Assembly: GCA_963573385.1 (NCBI GenBank)
Contig: CAUYLG010075717.1
Location: 17,467 to 81,466 of the forward strand
Direction of reading: 5' to 3'
DNA: 64,000 bases
From: Cacajao melanocephalus
Taxonomy: Eukaryota; Chordata; Mammalia; Primates; Pitheciidae
The translations under genes and the position numbers were made by a program. Below, piece by piece: positions 47,532 through 64,000 of this stretch. The notes below the pieces were generated by a model. It was not told where the DNA came from. It saw nothing but the letters and a program-made list of their open reading frames with translations, and ran no database searches. Position 1 is the first letter of the stretch; every line of letters starts with the position of its first letter.

Positions 47532-48482
47532 AGAACTGCAGAGTTAGATTTGAGTTTCCTAGGAGCCAGTGTCAAGAGGGAGAGGTAAGCACTGTATGAT
47601 TATCAGCTATTTTTGATATTAAAGCAGGAGAGAAATTCCCATTGTGAAATCTAAGGCGTCACAGACAATGGCTGAGGTTGACCTCCTTGGCTGTCTTCTC
47701 TGGCTGTGGAAAAACTTTAGTGTATTACCCTGTGGAGTCAAAGGATGGGACATGGAGATCAGGTGACCAAAACACTTACCTCTCTGGAGCTGCAAAGTGT
47801 TATGGTATTTTATACATTTTATATAAATAATACGATTCCATAGTATTAAACAAGGGAGGAATCAACAGTGTGAGGTGACACATGAGTAAGGGTGAGAGCA
47901 GTGGAAGTGTCTCCTCTTGAGCTGGTCTTCAGGGAGCCCTGGGCATCCACTTGGTGAATGAGGAGGAGGCCACGTTGTCCAAGGGACCACACTAGGGTGT
48001 GACATGCCGATGAGCTGATGTGTTCAGAGACCTGGAGGCAAGGGGGCATGTTGGGGAGGGGTCAGGGGTGGGCTGGGGGAGAGGAGCTGGTCCTAGGGAA
48101 ATCATAAGTGCCAAGCTAAGGAGCTGGACTTTCCCCCTCAGGCAGTAGAAGCTGGTGAAGGGTTTTAAATAGGGATGTGACCCTCTTAGATCTGTGTTTA
48201 AATGTTCACTGTGGCCAGTGTGTGGAGAATGGGTTGAAAGGGGTAACTGAAGGCAGGGAGGGTGGCTTGTTTTCACCCTCCTGTAAGCTCCCTAAGGGTA
48301 AGGACTGTGTCTGAGGCATCTGTGTACCCTCCAGAATGCTGAGGATGCACTAGAGACTCAATAAAAGTCTCTTCTTGTTATGAGCCCCTGTCACTGCCAC
48401 CACCATTATCTACCTCTTGCTTCCCATCACAGCCCTCACTCCATGGCTGTCGGCACCCCCATTAACACACGACACGCCCACA
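47532..48482. other. Intergenic unique sequence
   Basis: No gene or repeat was recognised apart from a short L2/MIR-like end near 48295 (taaggactgtgtctgagg). Confidence 0.5.
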
Positions 48483-48776
48483 GGGCATGGTGGCTCACAC
48501 CAGTAATCCCAGCACTTTGGGAGGCCGAGGTGGGCAGATCACCAGGTCAGGAGATCAAGACCATCCTGGCCAACATGGTGAAACCCCAGCTCTACTAAAA
48601 ATACAAACAGAAAGAGCTGGGCATGGTGGCGCACACCTGTAGTCCTAGTTACTCGGGAGGCTTAGGCAGGAGAATTGCTTGAATCCAGGAGGCAGAGATT
48701 TCAGTGAGCCAAGGTCATGCCACTTCACTACAGCCTGGGTGACAGTTCAAGACTCCATCTCAAAAACTAAAACTAA
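48483..48776 (+). mobile_element. Alu
   Basis: agggcatggtggctcacacc to gactccatctcaaaaactaa. Confidence 0.93.
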
Positions 48777-48889
48777 AACATGACACGCCATCGATTTCAC
48801 TCCTTTCCCAGAGCTTTCTTAGGGAGCCCAACCTGGACAGACTGAGACATCACCAGCTCAGCAGCTTGGGTCAAAGGTGAGATTCCTGG

Positions 48890-49040
48890 TCTGGAGTCAG
48901 GGGACCTGGTCCTTTCTTCAGGTCTGCTGCTGAGTCATCGCATGACCCCAGCAGGTCCCCACCCTAACTTTAGTTTTCTGACCTGTTCAAAGTAGCAGCT
49001 AGATTAAACTAGTGGTTCTGCCAGCCTGGTGTTTAGAGAA
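48890..49040 (+). repeat. MIR fragment
   Basis: gctgctgagtcatcgcatg, ttagttttctgacctgttc and aaagtagcagctagat follow sense MIR order. Diverged. Confidence 0.5.
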
Positions 49041-49139
49041 TCAGATGAGAATAAACCGGACATTGCTGGTTACTGCTGTGCTTTTGCTTCAGGAACCATG
49101 ATTGAGAATTGAGCGGGAGGGTCAGATTGAGCATTGAGT

Positions 49140-49285
49140 CTTAGGCATTGCAGGTACCTATGACAAGACCTTGGCAACGCCCCCTATCCCCTACCTCTCC
49201 AAAGATAATCTTAGGCATTGCAGATACCTATGGCAAGACCTTGGCAATGTGCCCGCCACCATTCCCTACCCCTCCAAAAGGTAAT
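49140..49285 (+). repeat. 70-bp tandem duplication upstream of SLC22A7
   Basis: cttaggcattgcaggtacct... to aaagataat is followed directly by a diverged second copy starting cttaggcattgcagatacct at 49210. Shared words include caagaccttggcaa and cccctacc/tccctacc. Confidence 0.85.
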
Positions 49286-50013
49286 TTAGGAAGCTCCTGG
49301 AAATAGGAGAATATGGCAGGCAGTTGGAACCATGTATGGGGAGAGACCCTGAGTGAAGTGAGAATGGGATGAGTCTGGGACCCTCAGAGAGGTCAAGCTG
49401 CCCAGTGTGATCACAGTGTGTCTTAGGCTAGGGGATCAGCTCCCAGCAGGGGAGAGGGATGCAAGGAGGCCTCCTGGCTCAGCAGAAAGAAACCTGGTTG
49501 GGATCCAGCTTTCAGACCTGAATCCTGGGCTGTCGGCCAGGCCATGGCTGTAGCTGCAAATAGGCAAGGCTGACCTAAGGTCTCACAGGACAAAGGGCAC
49601 CCCGGGAGAGCTAGCCCCATGCCCCGGGCGGCCTCCTCTTCTTAGGGATCTTTGGAGCTTTGCTGACCAAGGGGCTAGGGGCTCACCTCCTAGGCCATCA
49701 CCCAGTTACCTCATCATGGTAGCCTGAAGCTCCCCTACTTGGTCCCTGAGCACTAATCGGTAAGCCCCAGAGCCAAGAATAGTGACCTCTGGATGGCTTC
49801 CCCTTTCCCCAGGCACCAGGCCAGACAGGTAGGGGTCCCTGGAGACCTGAGCGGCTGGGGAGGGCCCAGTCCTAGGCCAGCCCCTGAGGGCTGGATTCTG
49901 GCCGCAGGCTCTCCACTCCTGCCTCCAGAGTCCAAGGGTCTATGTGGTGGGCAGTTTGAGCTGGCTGGATACTAGACGGAGGCTGTACCCGAAACAGTTG
50001 GTGGGTGAGCAGC
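49286..50013 (+). promoter_or_regulatory. SLC22A7: SLC22A7 5' flank, promoter and 5' UTR
   Basis: Unique TATA-less sequence upstream of the OAT2 start. No CpG island is visible, as expected for a tissue-restricted gene. tgacctaaggtctca at 49572 resembles nuclear-receptor half sites, but in an arrangement I cannot assign. The transcription start is not determinable. Confidence 0.4.
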
Positions 50014-56269
<6,256 letters not shown>

Positions 56270-56530
56270 GTGGGAGCAGAGGCAGGCCCTCCACAGAAGC
56301 TCTGCAGCAGGAGCTGGGAGCGCAGAAGGGCAGGCCCTGCAACTCAGGCTGGGAGTATCAAACCCTCTGCCAAGGGCTGGAGTTGCCACCAGTACCGACT
56401 CCCTGTGCTCATCCAACCTTGATTATTTGGCTTCCAGGAACAGTCGACTTCCCAGAATGCAGTGGGCTGCTGGGCACCCCTCTCATGGCTGGGGAGGATT
56501 CTGTAAATAAAGGTGCCCCTTGGGTTGGGG
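56270..56530 (+). other. SLC22A7: SLC22A7 3' UTR
   Basis: This short UTR follows the TAA at 56267, with AATAAA at 56506-56511 and a GT-rich stretch just downstream (ggttggggcagtggtg). The end coordinate is approximate. Confidence 0.8.
56506..56511 (+). terminator. SLC22A7: SLC22A7 poly(A) signal AATAAA
   Basis: A canonical hexamer in ctgtaaataaaggtg, 240 nt after the stop codon and followed by a G/T-rich element. Confidence 0.85.
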
Positions 56531-56584
56531 CAGTGGTGAGGAGCTGTCGGAAGAGCCCTGGATAGGAAGCCACTGAGTCCACCC

Positions 56585-56700
56585 TGGGCTCTAATGACAG
56601 CTTCACCTTAACTTGCTGTGTGACCTTGGGCATGTGGCTTTGCCTCTCTGGGCCTCAGTCTGCTCATCTCCCAAATGGATAATGAAGCCTCTTGGCAGGC
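56585..56700 (+). repeat. MIR fragment between SLC22A7 and CRIP3
   Basis: cttgctgtgtgaccttgggc, ctctctgggcctcagtctgc and tcatctcccaaatggataat match the sense MIR core. Confidence 0.85.
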
Positions 56701-57009
56701 CCTACCATGCCAAATGACCATGCTATGCTCAAATGACTTGCTGAATAACGTGCTTCTTCTAGAGATGGTGCTAAAGAAAGGACTATCATATGAGACTTCT
56801 GGTACCAATGGGGCTGGTGGGCATGCTGTCTACTGTGTGATGCTAGGACTGCCAATGCCAGCCCAAGGGGACAAAAAGAACTGAGCTGTTTGTTCTCATG
56901 GCTGGCCCTGCTACCCCCGAGGCAACCTGCAGGGCAATGCATGCCCCCTCCAACCCCCACACTCCCCATCCTCCAACCCACTGGTCTCATGCCCAAAGAA
57001 GAGTTGAAG

Positions 57010-57350
57010 GCATGGTAGCCAATATTTTATTGGAGAAGACAGAGAGGCTGAAATTCAATAAACACAAGTTTTATGAGTACCTTGAAGCTCCAGAATTTGT
57101 TGGGGAAAGGGGTTGGGATGGCCAGGAGGAGGATACCCTTCAAAACAAGCTATTCCTTAACCAGATAGAAATAGGAAAGGGAAAAATTGGCAGAGAAAGT
57201 CTAGACTCTGGCCTACCATGGAGCCTCCAACCAGGCCCCCAGGATCCCACCTTCCCCAACCTGCATGGGACTGGAGATTTCTGTAGCTCCCATTGGACCA
57301 TGAGGGGAATGACGAGAGGCCTGAGTTACGGTGACTTTTCTGTGAGCATC
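57010..57350 (-). other. CRIP3: CRIP3 3' UTR
   Basis: Unique sequence between the CRIP3 stop codon and the minus-strand AATAAA. No repeats were recognised in it. The cleavage position is approximate. Confidence 0.65.
57026..57031 (-). terminator. CRIP3: CRIP3 poly(A) signal (AATAAA on minus strand)
   Basis: Plus-strand tttatt in caatattttattgg reads AATAAA on the minus strand, about 320 nt after the CRIP3 stop. A second possible signal is not needed. Confidence 0.75.
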
Positions 57351-60311
57351 TCAATTGAATTTTATCTCCACTGGGTCATAGATGTAGCAGCCCACATCGC
57401 CAATGTTCACACCTGAGAGAGAGAGCCCTATCACCAAAGGCCTTCGGTCTGTGGGTGCAGGGTTCAGGGCTGGAGGGAACTGGAGGGGCCGGGGTATGAT
57501 TAAACACAACCAAGTTGTCCACACATCCCTACAGACCATATACATGCCATACTTTAGGCCTGGTGTCTGGGGTGGGGCTGCCCACCTTTGGGGCCAAACA
57601 GGTAGCCGTAGCAGGGGATGTGGCAGTAGGGTACTCCGTCATGCTGAGACACAAAGAGAAAGAGAACTGTCTCAGCCTGGTTTTCTTCCCATCTCCAGCC
57701 TCCTCCCAACATAACCACCCATCCCTGCCCTGCTCACCTCAGCATGACTCCCAGCAGTCAGGGTCTTGCGGCAACGCTGACACCTCAGACAGGGTCGGTG
57801 CCAATTTCTCCCTAATGACATCACCTTCTCAGCTGGTGGTAGAGAGAACTGATAGTTCTTCCATTTTAGGGGCAGAGTGGGGAGACCCACCTGCCTTGGA
57901 TCACCTCCCTGCCCCTTGCTACCCACCCTGTATCTCCCTCCCGAAGCTTTCCATTGTCACTTACCAAAATAGACAGGTTCCCCACAGCCAGGGCACAGCG
58001 AGGTCTCCCCAGTGAATGTCTTCATATGGGGAGGGCCTTTAAGGGGAAGAGGCCCTGGCTAGGTCTGAGGTGGAGGTGAGGGCCTAAGCAGGGCTCACCA
58101 GCACCTGCCTGCATATGGCGCTGTCCTCTTCCAAAAGCCATGCTCATTCCAGAGTGCCCCACCCAGGCACCCAAGAATCTGCATTCCACAGGCCCAGAGA
58201 TGAGCCCCCTTTGACTCCACCTCCTGCCCATCCCTATGTGTATCAAGGACTACCTGCTTCCTTCTCATCCTCCCAGGGGCTCAGGCACCCACCATCCCAA
58301 CCCTGTCAGCAACTCAATCCTCAGGAAACTTGAGCTGATACAGGAGCTGGCCAGGGCAGGGGTGTCAGGTGTTGGGGAGCACAGTGTCATTGCCTACTCC
58401 AGGGTATGGGGGGAAGGAACAGGGACCAGAGGAGAAAAGTTGGAGAATGTGAGGGTCTGGCCTTATCCCAGTGACCCCTCTCCTGTAGGTCATTCCTTCT
58501 ATGGCCCTGACCTGGGGGAAGCCTAAGTTCCTGGTCAGCCTTGCCTCTGACTAGCTTTGTGAATGGACAAGGTCATTTGCCCTGTCTGGACCTCACTTTC
58601 CTCACCTGTAAAATGGGAGGAGAGGGGATAATGCCATCAGCCCAATTTACTCCCTTTCTTTTTTGAGACAGAGTCTTGCTCTGTTGCCCAGACTGGAGTG
58701 CAATGGTGAGATCTTAGATCATTGCAACCTCTGCCTCGTAGGTTCAAATGATTCCTCCTGCCTCAGCCTCCCAAGTAGCTAGGATTACAGGTGCCAGCCA
58801 CCACGTCCAGCTAATTTTTGTATTTTTAGTAGAGACGGGGTTTCACCATGATGGCCAGGCTGGTCTCGAACTCCTGACCTTGTGATCCGCCTGCCTTGGC
58901 CTCCTAACAATTTACCTCTTAACTCAGCAGCTGACATGAAGGAATAGAAGAAAAAAAAAAAAAAAAAAAGAAGCAGGGGAGTAGACAGAGAAGACTTTAC
59001 CAAGAACAAAGGTAGTGAGAATGTGAAGCAGAGGGTTGGGTAGGAGACTCCCACTTGGCCCCACCCCCTGCTCCAGCTTGGGAAGGGTCGGGAGGAGGAC
59101 TGGGAGGAGCTGAGCCCAGCCTCACTTACTTTTCTTGCCTTGGGGGAGGCCAGTCCTTGGCCTGGCAGGGCTGAAGTTGCTGGGGCTGAGAGGAGTGGTG
59201 CTGCCAGGGCTGGGAGTCGGGGGGTTGTACAAGTAGGAGCCCACACCACCAATGTTCACCCCTGAGGAGAGAATAGGGGAGGTCAGGCTTGAGCCTGACC
59301 CAGCCTTGTGGCTCCCAGCCACAAGGAGGCTTCTGCTGACCCCTGGCCCCTTTCAGGCTGGTACTTACCCCTGGGTCCAAAGAGAGCCCCATAGCATGGC
59401 TTGTGGCAGTATGGCCTCCCGTTGTGCTGGGCACAAGCAGAGGAAAGTGGATTACTCAGGGCCAATGGGAGCCATGCCCCACAGGCCTTCCCTCCAGACA
59501 GGCTGCCAGGTGTGGCAGTCCACTGGCTGAGTCTGGTGGGCCTGGGAGGGGTGGCGGATGGGCTGACATACCAGAATTTCCACTGTGGTCAAGGGAGGAA
59601 GAGCAAGAGCAGCTCAGGAGGTGATGCTGCTTCCCACTCTTCCTGACCCCCAAAGCCATGGGATCCACAGTCACAGGCTCCCAAAATCCTGGCTGGTGTG
59701 CGGTCCACCAGGTGGGCGCCCCAGGGGTTGGCTACTGAGGTTCCCTTTGGCAGGCCTCCAGGGCTGAAGTTGGGAGCTGGTCCCTGGGGGGTGGGGAGGC
59801 AGTGATGTAAACAGAGCAGTGCTCCCTGGCCAGGCCTTACCTCTGCATGTCCGCCAGGGGACAGGACGCTGCGGCAGTGCTCACATTTCAGGCAAAAGCG
59901 GTGCCAGTTCTTGCCGAGGGAGCTCACCTTCTCAGCTGTGGAGGACAAAGTGGAACCAAGCTACGAGGAGCCTGTCCAAGCATGGGGCCCCTCCTTTCCC
60001 CCTTCGGTCCTCTAGGGAATTAGCTTGGCCTGCCCTGCTCCCTGGAGATGAGTGTCTCCAGGAGGCCAGCTCCATCCTGCTCCGATGTCATACTCTCCAC
60101 AGAACTCTCAGAGGAGGGGAGAAGACCTGAGTGAAAGCGGGTGGTGGTGTAGAGACTACCAGCCGCTGCAGATGGAGAAAGGTGTCTGGGACCACACCGT
60201 CCTGTCCTCACGCAATCCAGCGGCTCTCATTTGCCCCATCTTCTCCCCTTCCTTAGCCCGGGCCTCACCGAAGAAAACAGGTTGCTGGCAACCGGGACAG
60301 GTCCAGCTCAT
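57351..60311 (-). CDS. CRIP3: CRIP3, cysteine-rich protein 3 (two LIM domains)
   Basis: This small LIM-only protein of the CRIP/CRP group is a presumed zinc-binding adaptor; the molecular role is poorly known. Coding exons in order on the minus strand: 60311-60269, 59935-59841, 59426-59369, 59261-59130, 58036-57965, 57832-57738, 57643-57586, 57412-57351. The total is 615 nt, 204 aa, stop TGA. LIM1 ligands are Cys5, Cys8, His26, Cys29, Cys32, Cys35, Cys53 and Cys57. LIM2 ligands are Cys124, Cys127, His145, Cys148, Cys151, Cys154, Cys172 and Cys176. All sixteen are present. Each LIM is followed by a GVNIG-VG-Y-Y motif. A Pro/Ser-rich linker (about 75-110) separates them. The start is [14 protein letters not shown]; no earlier in-frame ATG gives a LIM-compatible extension. 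Confidence 0.96.
58545..58640 (+). repeat. MIR fragment in CRIP3 intron 4
   Basis: ctagctttgtgaatggacaa, ctttcctcacctgtaaaatg and ggataatgccatc match the sense MIR core. Confidence 0.7.
58654..58905 (-). mobile_element. Alu (truncated) in CRIP3 intron 4
   Basis: tttcttttttgagacagagt to ctgccttggcctcct, broken off before the usual caaagtgctgg. An A19 tract follows at 58951-58969. Confidence 0.92.
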
Positions 60312-60480
60312 AGCTCCGCTCCAGGCAGCGCGCGCGGCACACAGTAGGTGCCGCGGCTGCGGCTGAATTCCGACCCCTCCGCTGGCTCCACCCACCGCTT
60401 AGCTTTGAGCCTCACTGGGCTGAATCCACGGTTCCTGGGCGCTCATTGGCTACCAGAAATTTAGAACCACTCCACTTGGG
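60312..60480 (-). promoter_or_regulatory. CRIP3: CRIP3 5' UTR and proximal promoter with CCAAT box
   Basis: This GC-rich stretch lies directly upstream of the CRIP3 ATG. Plus-strand attggc at 60445-60450 reads GCCAAT on the minus strand, about 135 bp before the start codon, a typical CCAAT position. There is no TATA box. An Alu begins just beyond, at 60531. Confidence 0.5.
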
Positions 60481-60530
60481 AAACATAGGCTATTTCGCTG
60501 TTATTCAAAGAGCATTAAAGCCTCGGTCAG

Positions 60531-60830
<300 letters not shown>

Positions 60831-61084
60831 AAAGCCTCGGTCAGACCCATGGGGAGGAGAGAGGATCCTGAAGCCGAGTGGACTCCAGACTGGGAAGGCA
60901 AATGTGCAACGAAGACACCTGGATGGGGAGCACTACTAGTTTCCGGATAGGTAAGGACAGGAAAAATGTCCACAGTGCAGACACCATGAAAACACTACTC
61001 TCTCCAAAGCGAGGGAGTAGGCATTCTTTGAAATGCTTTAATTCCACTTTGGCAGTATAGGAAGTGGTTGAAAGCAACAAAATC

Positions 61085-61270
61085 TGGAGCCCATCTCTGG
61101 TATCCTACTCTTGCTTTCAGGCAAATTACTTAACCTCCCTCTCCGCCTCTATTTTCTCATCTGTGCTATGAGTATGATAATAGTCTCTACCTAATAGGAT
61201 TGTTACAAGAATTAAATAGGTTACTACATGCAGTGTGCCCAAACAGCGCCTGGCATATAAATGCTATAAA
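61085..61270 (+). repeat. MIR
   Basis: aattacttaacctccctctc, tattttctcatctgtgctat, aataggattgttacaagaat and gcgcctggcatataaatg match sense MIR over most of its length. Confidence 0.85.
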
Positions 61271-61371
61271 AACTATAGCTATCACTATGATCCCTTAATG
61301 AACTCAAGACTTGGTTTGGAAGCCTCAGAACATAGTCTGTATACAATCATTTGCTTGTAAAGCTTAAGGTG

Positions 61372-61693
<322 letters not shown>

Positions 61694-61727
61694 TTAAGAT
61701 TTTTAAATATTTGTACTTTTTAATTAA

Positions 61728-61953
61728 TTAATTTGAGGCAGGGTATCATTCTGTTGCCAGGTTGGAATGTAGTGGTGCATCATAGCTCACTGCAGCCTCC
61801 ACCTCCCAGTCTCAAGTGATCCTCCCACTTTAGCCTCGAGTAGCTGGGTCTACAGACGCATTCTACCACAACTAGCTAATTTTGGTGGTTGAAGCGATCC
61901 ACCTGCCTAGGCCTCCCTAAGTGCTGGGATTACAGGTATGAGCCACCAGGCCC
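61728..61953 (-). mobile_element. Alu (old, internally deleted)
   Basis: tttgaggcagggtatcattc to gagccaccaggcccag. The tgtagagacagggtttc segment is missing. Confidence 0.85.
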
Positions 61954-61965
61954 AGAAAAATATTG

Positions 61966-62975
61966 GTTAAAAGTAGCTCAATAGTGCTTCAAAGGACATT
62001 TCAAGAAATTTAAATCCACAGAATCGAGAAAATATTTGTGTATTTGGTAAGGATCTAGTAACCAGATTATATAATTAACTCTTATAATGCAATAACAAAA
62101 AGACAACCCAATTAAAATTGAGCAAAGAATTTGAATAGTTGTTTTTCTGGAGATATACAAATGGCCAATAAGCACATGAAGAGATGCTGAACATCATTAG
62201 TCATTAGGGAAATGAAAATCAGGACCACAAAGAGATACCATTTTACATCCACTAGATGGCTATAATTAAGAAGACAAACGTTGGCAAGAATGTGGCAAAA
62301 TCGGATGTCTCATACATTGTGATGGTAACATATAATAGTACAGCCAAATTGGAAAACAGTCTGGCAGTTCCTCAAAAAGTTAAACATAGTGTTACCATAT
62401 GACCCAGCAATTCCACTTCTAGCTATATACCCAAGAGAAATGAAAACATATGCCTACACAAAAACTTATACATGAATGTTCATAGCAATACTATTTACAA
62501 TAGTTAAAAAGTAGAAACAGCCCAAAAGTTCATCAACTGATAAATGGATAAACAAAATGTAGTATATCCATATGATAGAATATTGTTCAGCCATAAAAAA
62601 GAATGTAATACTGATGCATGTTACAACACAGATAAACCAGAAAAACATTAAGCAAGAAAAGCAAGACACAAAAGGCCACATATTATGATTCAATTCATAT
62701 GAAATATTTAGAATAGGTAAATATATAGACACAGACAGATTAGTGGTTGGCAGGGGCTGTTGAGGGGAGGTGGAATTGGAAATGTCTACTAATGGGTTCA
62801 AAGCTTCTCTATGGGAAGATTAAAACGTTCTGGAGTTAGATAGCAGCAATGTTTGTACAACCTTGGGAACATACTAAAGATCATGAACTATAGACTTTTA
62901 AAAGGTGGATTTTATGGTATATGAGTAATGTCTTAACAACAATAATAGAACCTGAAGAGAACTACTTTGAAGAAA
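61966..62975 (+). mobile_element. L1M-type 3' fragment
   Basis: caaatggccaataagcacat, gaaatgaaaatcaggacca, ttaccatatgacccagcaat, catgaatgttcatagcaata and gaatattgttcagccataaa run in L1 ORF2-end/3'-UTR order. Stops are present and no intact frame remains. Confidence 0.88.
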
Positions 62976-62984
62976 AAAGGCAGC

Positions 62985-63262
62985 CAGATGCTATGGCTCA
63001 CACCTGTAATCCCAGCACTTTGGGAAGCTGAGGCAGGTGGGCCACTTAAGCCTAGGAGTTATAGAGACCAGCCTGGGCAACATGGTGAACCCTATGTCTA
63101 TAGAAAATCAGCTGCGCATGGTGGCATGTGCCTGTGATCCTAGCTACCTAGGAGGCTGAAGTGGGAGAATTGCCTGAACCCAGGAAGTTGAGGCTATAGT
63201 GAGCTGAGATCACACCTTTGCACTCCAGCCTGGGCGACAGAGTAAGACTCTGTCTCAAAAAG
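62985..63262 (+). mobile_element. Alu
   Basis: cagccagatgctatggctca to agactctgtctcaaaaagg. An older, diverged copy. Confidence 0.9.
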
Positions 63263-63752
63263 GGGTTGGGGGGTTGGAGGGAAAGGTAGCCAATGAAGAG
63301 CTGGAGGGAAGAGCTGATAAACTTGTGCCAGTATGCCAGCAGAGGAGACAATAATAAATCCCTCCATGAAGGATGGAGGTAAAACAGTTTTCTTAAGTTC
63401 CTTTGTTAAGTCAAATCTGTTGAGAAAGGGCTTGTACCAAATTCATCATCAGACTGTAGTGCTGTGCTCTGCTGGGTGAAAGGAGCACTGCTTTAAGTGT
63501 CTCCTCTTGGCCTTCATCTGGGTAATGGGGCAGGGACTGGGGTCTATGAACTTCCACTTGATAGTCCTGTTTCCTGAATTGTCTCCATCAGTACTTTTTA
63601 CTTATAACACTTGTTTTATCATCCTTGTTGAGTTCTAAGGGTAGAAGCCTTGCATACTGTAACAAGCTTTTCTATACTTTCTCATTATTTGCTTCTTGTT
63701 TTAGGGACTATTTCATGATGAAGGGGTTCTTCTTTAACAAATTTGAAAAATA
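63263..63752. other. Intergenic unique sequence
   Basis: No gene or repeat was recognised before the terminal inverted repeat. Confidence 0.5.
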
Positions 63753-63790
63753 CTAGTTTTAGCTGCCACTGAATTTTACTGTCTTGTTTC

Positions 63791-63830
<40 letters not shown>

Positions 63831-63915
63831 TTTGGGAGTTGGGGAGGGTGGGGTGGGGGGGTGGTTGCCCAGTTTTTGCCCAGGGAACCCCGCCGGTTTT
63901 CAAAATGGTGTTTTG

Positions 63916-63962
<47 letters not shown>

Positions 63963-64000
63963 GAAACAAGACAGTAAAATTCAGTGGCAGCTAAAACTAG
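63753..64000. repeat. Perfect inverted repeat at window end (43-bp arms plus poly-T/poly-A)
   Basis: Bases 63753-63795 (ctagttttagctgccactg...) are the exact reverse complement of 63958-64000. They are extended inward by T34 (63796-63829) and A37 (63921-63957). The 91-bp spacer is G/T-rich and looks like low-quality sequence. The right arm runs to the last base and may continue. Probably a fold-back assembly artefact at a homopolymer. Confidence 0.95.

Noticed and set aside
49572..49590. HNF4-type DR1 site in the SLC22A7 promoter (tgacctaaggtctca)
   Set aside because: Half sites are in everted rather than direct orientation; too weak to call without binding data.
50005..50013. Upstream GTG start for SLC22A7 adding three residues
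   Set aside because: The family starts at ATG of MGFEELL, which has good context (gagcagcATGg).
63685..63903. Lys-rich small frame at the window end
   Set aside because: Translation of the T-run in the suspected fold-back artefact.

Overview
This is a gene-bearing window of a primate nuclear genome. The evidence is about 29 dimeric or monomeric Alu elements, old L1 and MIR copies, a Tigger-type DNA transposon, and three intron-split genes with GT-AG junctions. Gene content and order match the human 6p21.1 segment TTBK1 - SLC22A7 - CRIP3. The encoded proteins differ from the human sequences as I remember them at scattered residues: OAT2 is 545 aa here versus 546/548 in human, and CRIP3 ends ...IKFN. 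I therefore infer a non-human simian, without fixing the species.

Layout: (1) 1-38.6 kb, plus strand: TTBK1, the neuronal tau/tubulin kinase, entered inside an early intron, so the start codon and first coding exon lie upstream. Eight exons (3409-8070) carry most of the CK1-type kinase domain. Further exons (9513-13876) encode the disordered middle. Exon 19847 reads to its own stop at 20155 and probably serves as an alternative 3' end. It is followed by a 12-kb Alu-free stretch with AU-rich, GC-rich and polyadenylation-like elements up to about 26.8 kb. The long form skips ahead to the acidic exon (33081-34681) and the terminal exon (35316-35706), with a 3' UTR to about 38.59 kb. (2) 38.6-49.9 kb, intergenic: L1, Alu and Tigger debris, a 780-bp triplet-type minisatellite with only one G, and two local duplications. 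(3) 50.0-56.5 kb, plus strand: SLC22A7 (OAT2), ten coding exons, intact. (4) 57.0-60.3 kb, minus strand: CRIP3, eight exons, two complete LIM domains, convergent with SLC22A7. (5) 60.4-64 kb: Alus, an L1 fragment and, at the very end, a perfect 43-bp inverted repeat with poly-T/poly-A arms that looks like an assembly fold-back.

The three genes are not an operon-like unit. TTBK1 phosphorylates tau and tubulin in neurons, SLC22A7 exchanges organic anions in liver and kidney, and CRIP3 is a small LIM adaptor. All three reading frames close exactly across every junction I placed, with no frameshift or premature stop. I did not find a convincing new biological system. The best leads are the alternative TTBK1 3' end, a stop-free 264-nt TTBK1 intron, the G-free minisatellite, the missing tandem splice acceptor in SLC22A7, and the terminal inverted repeat.
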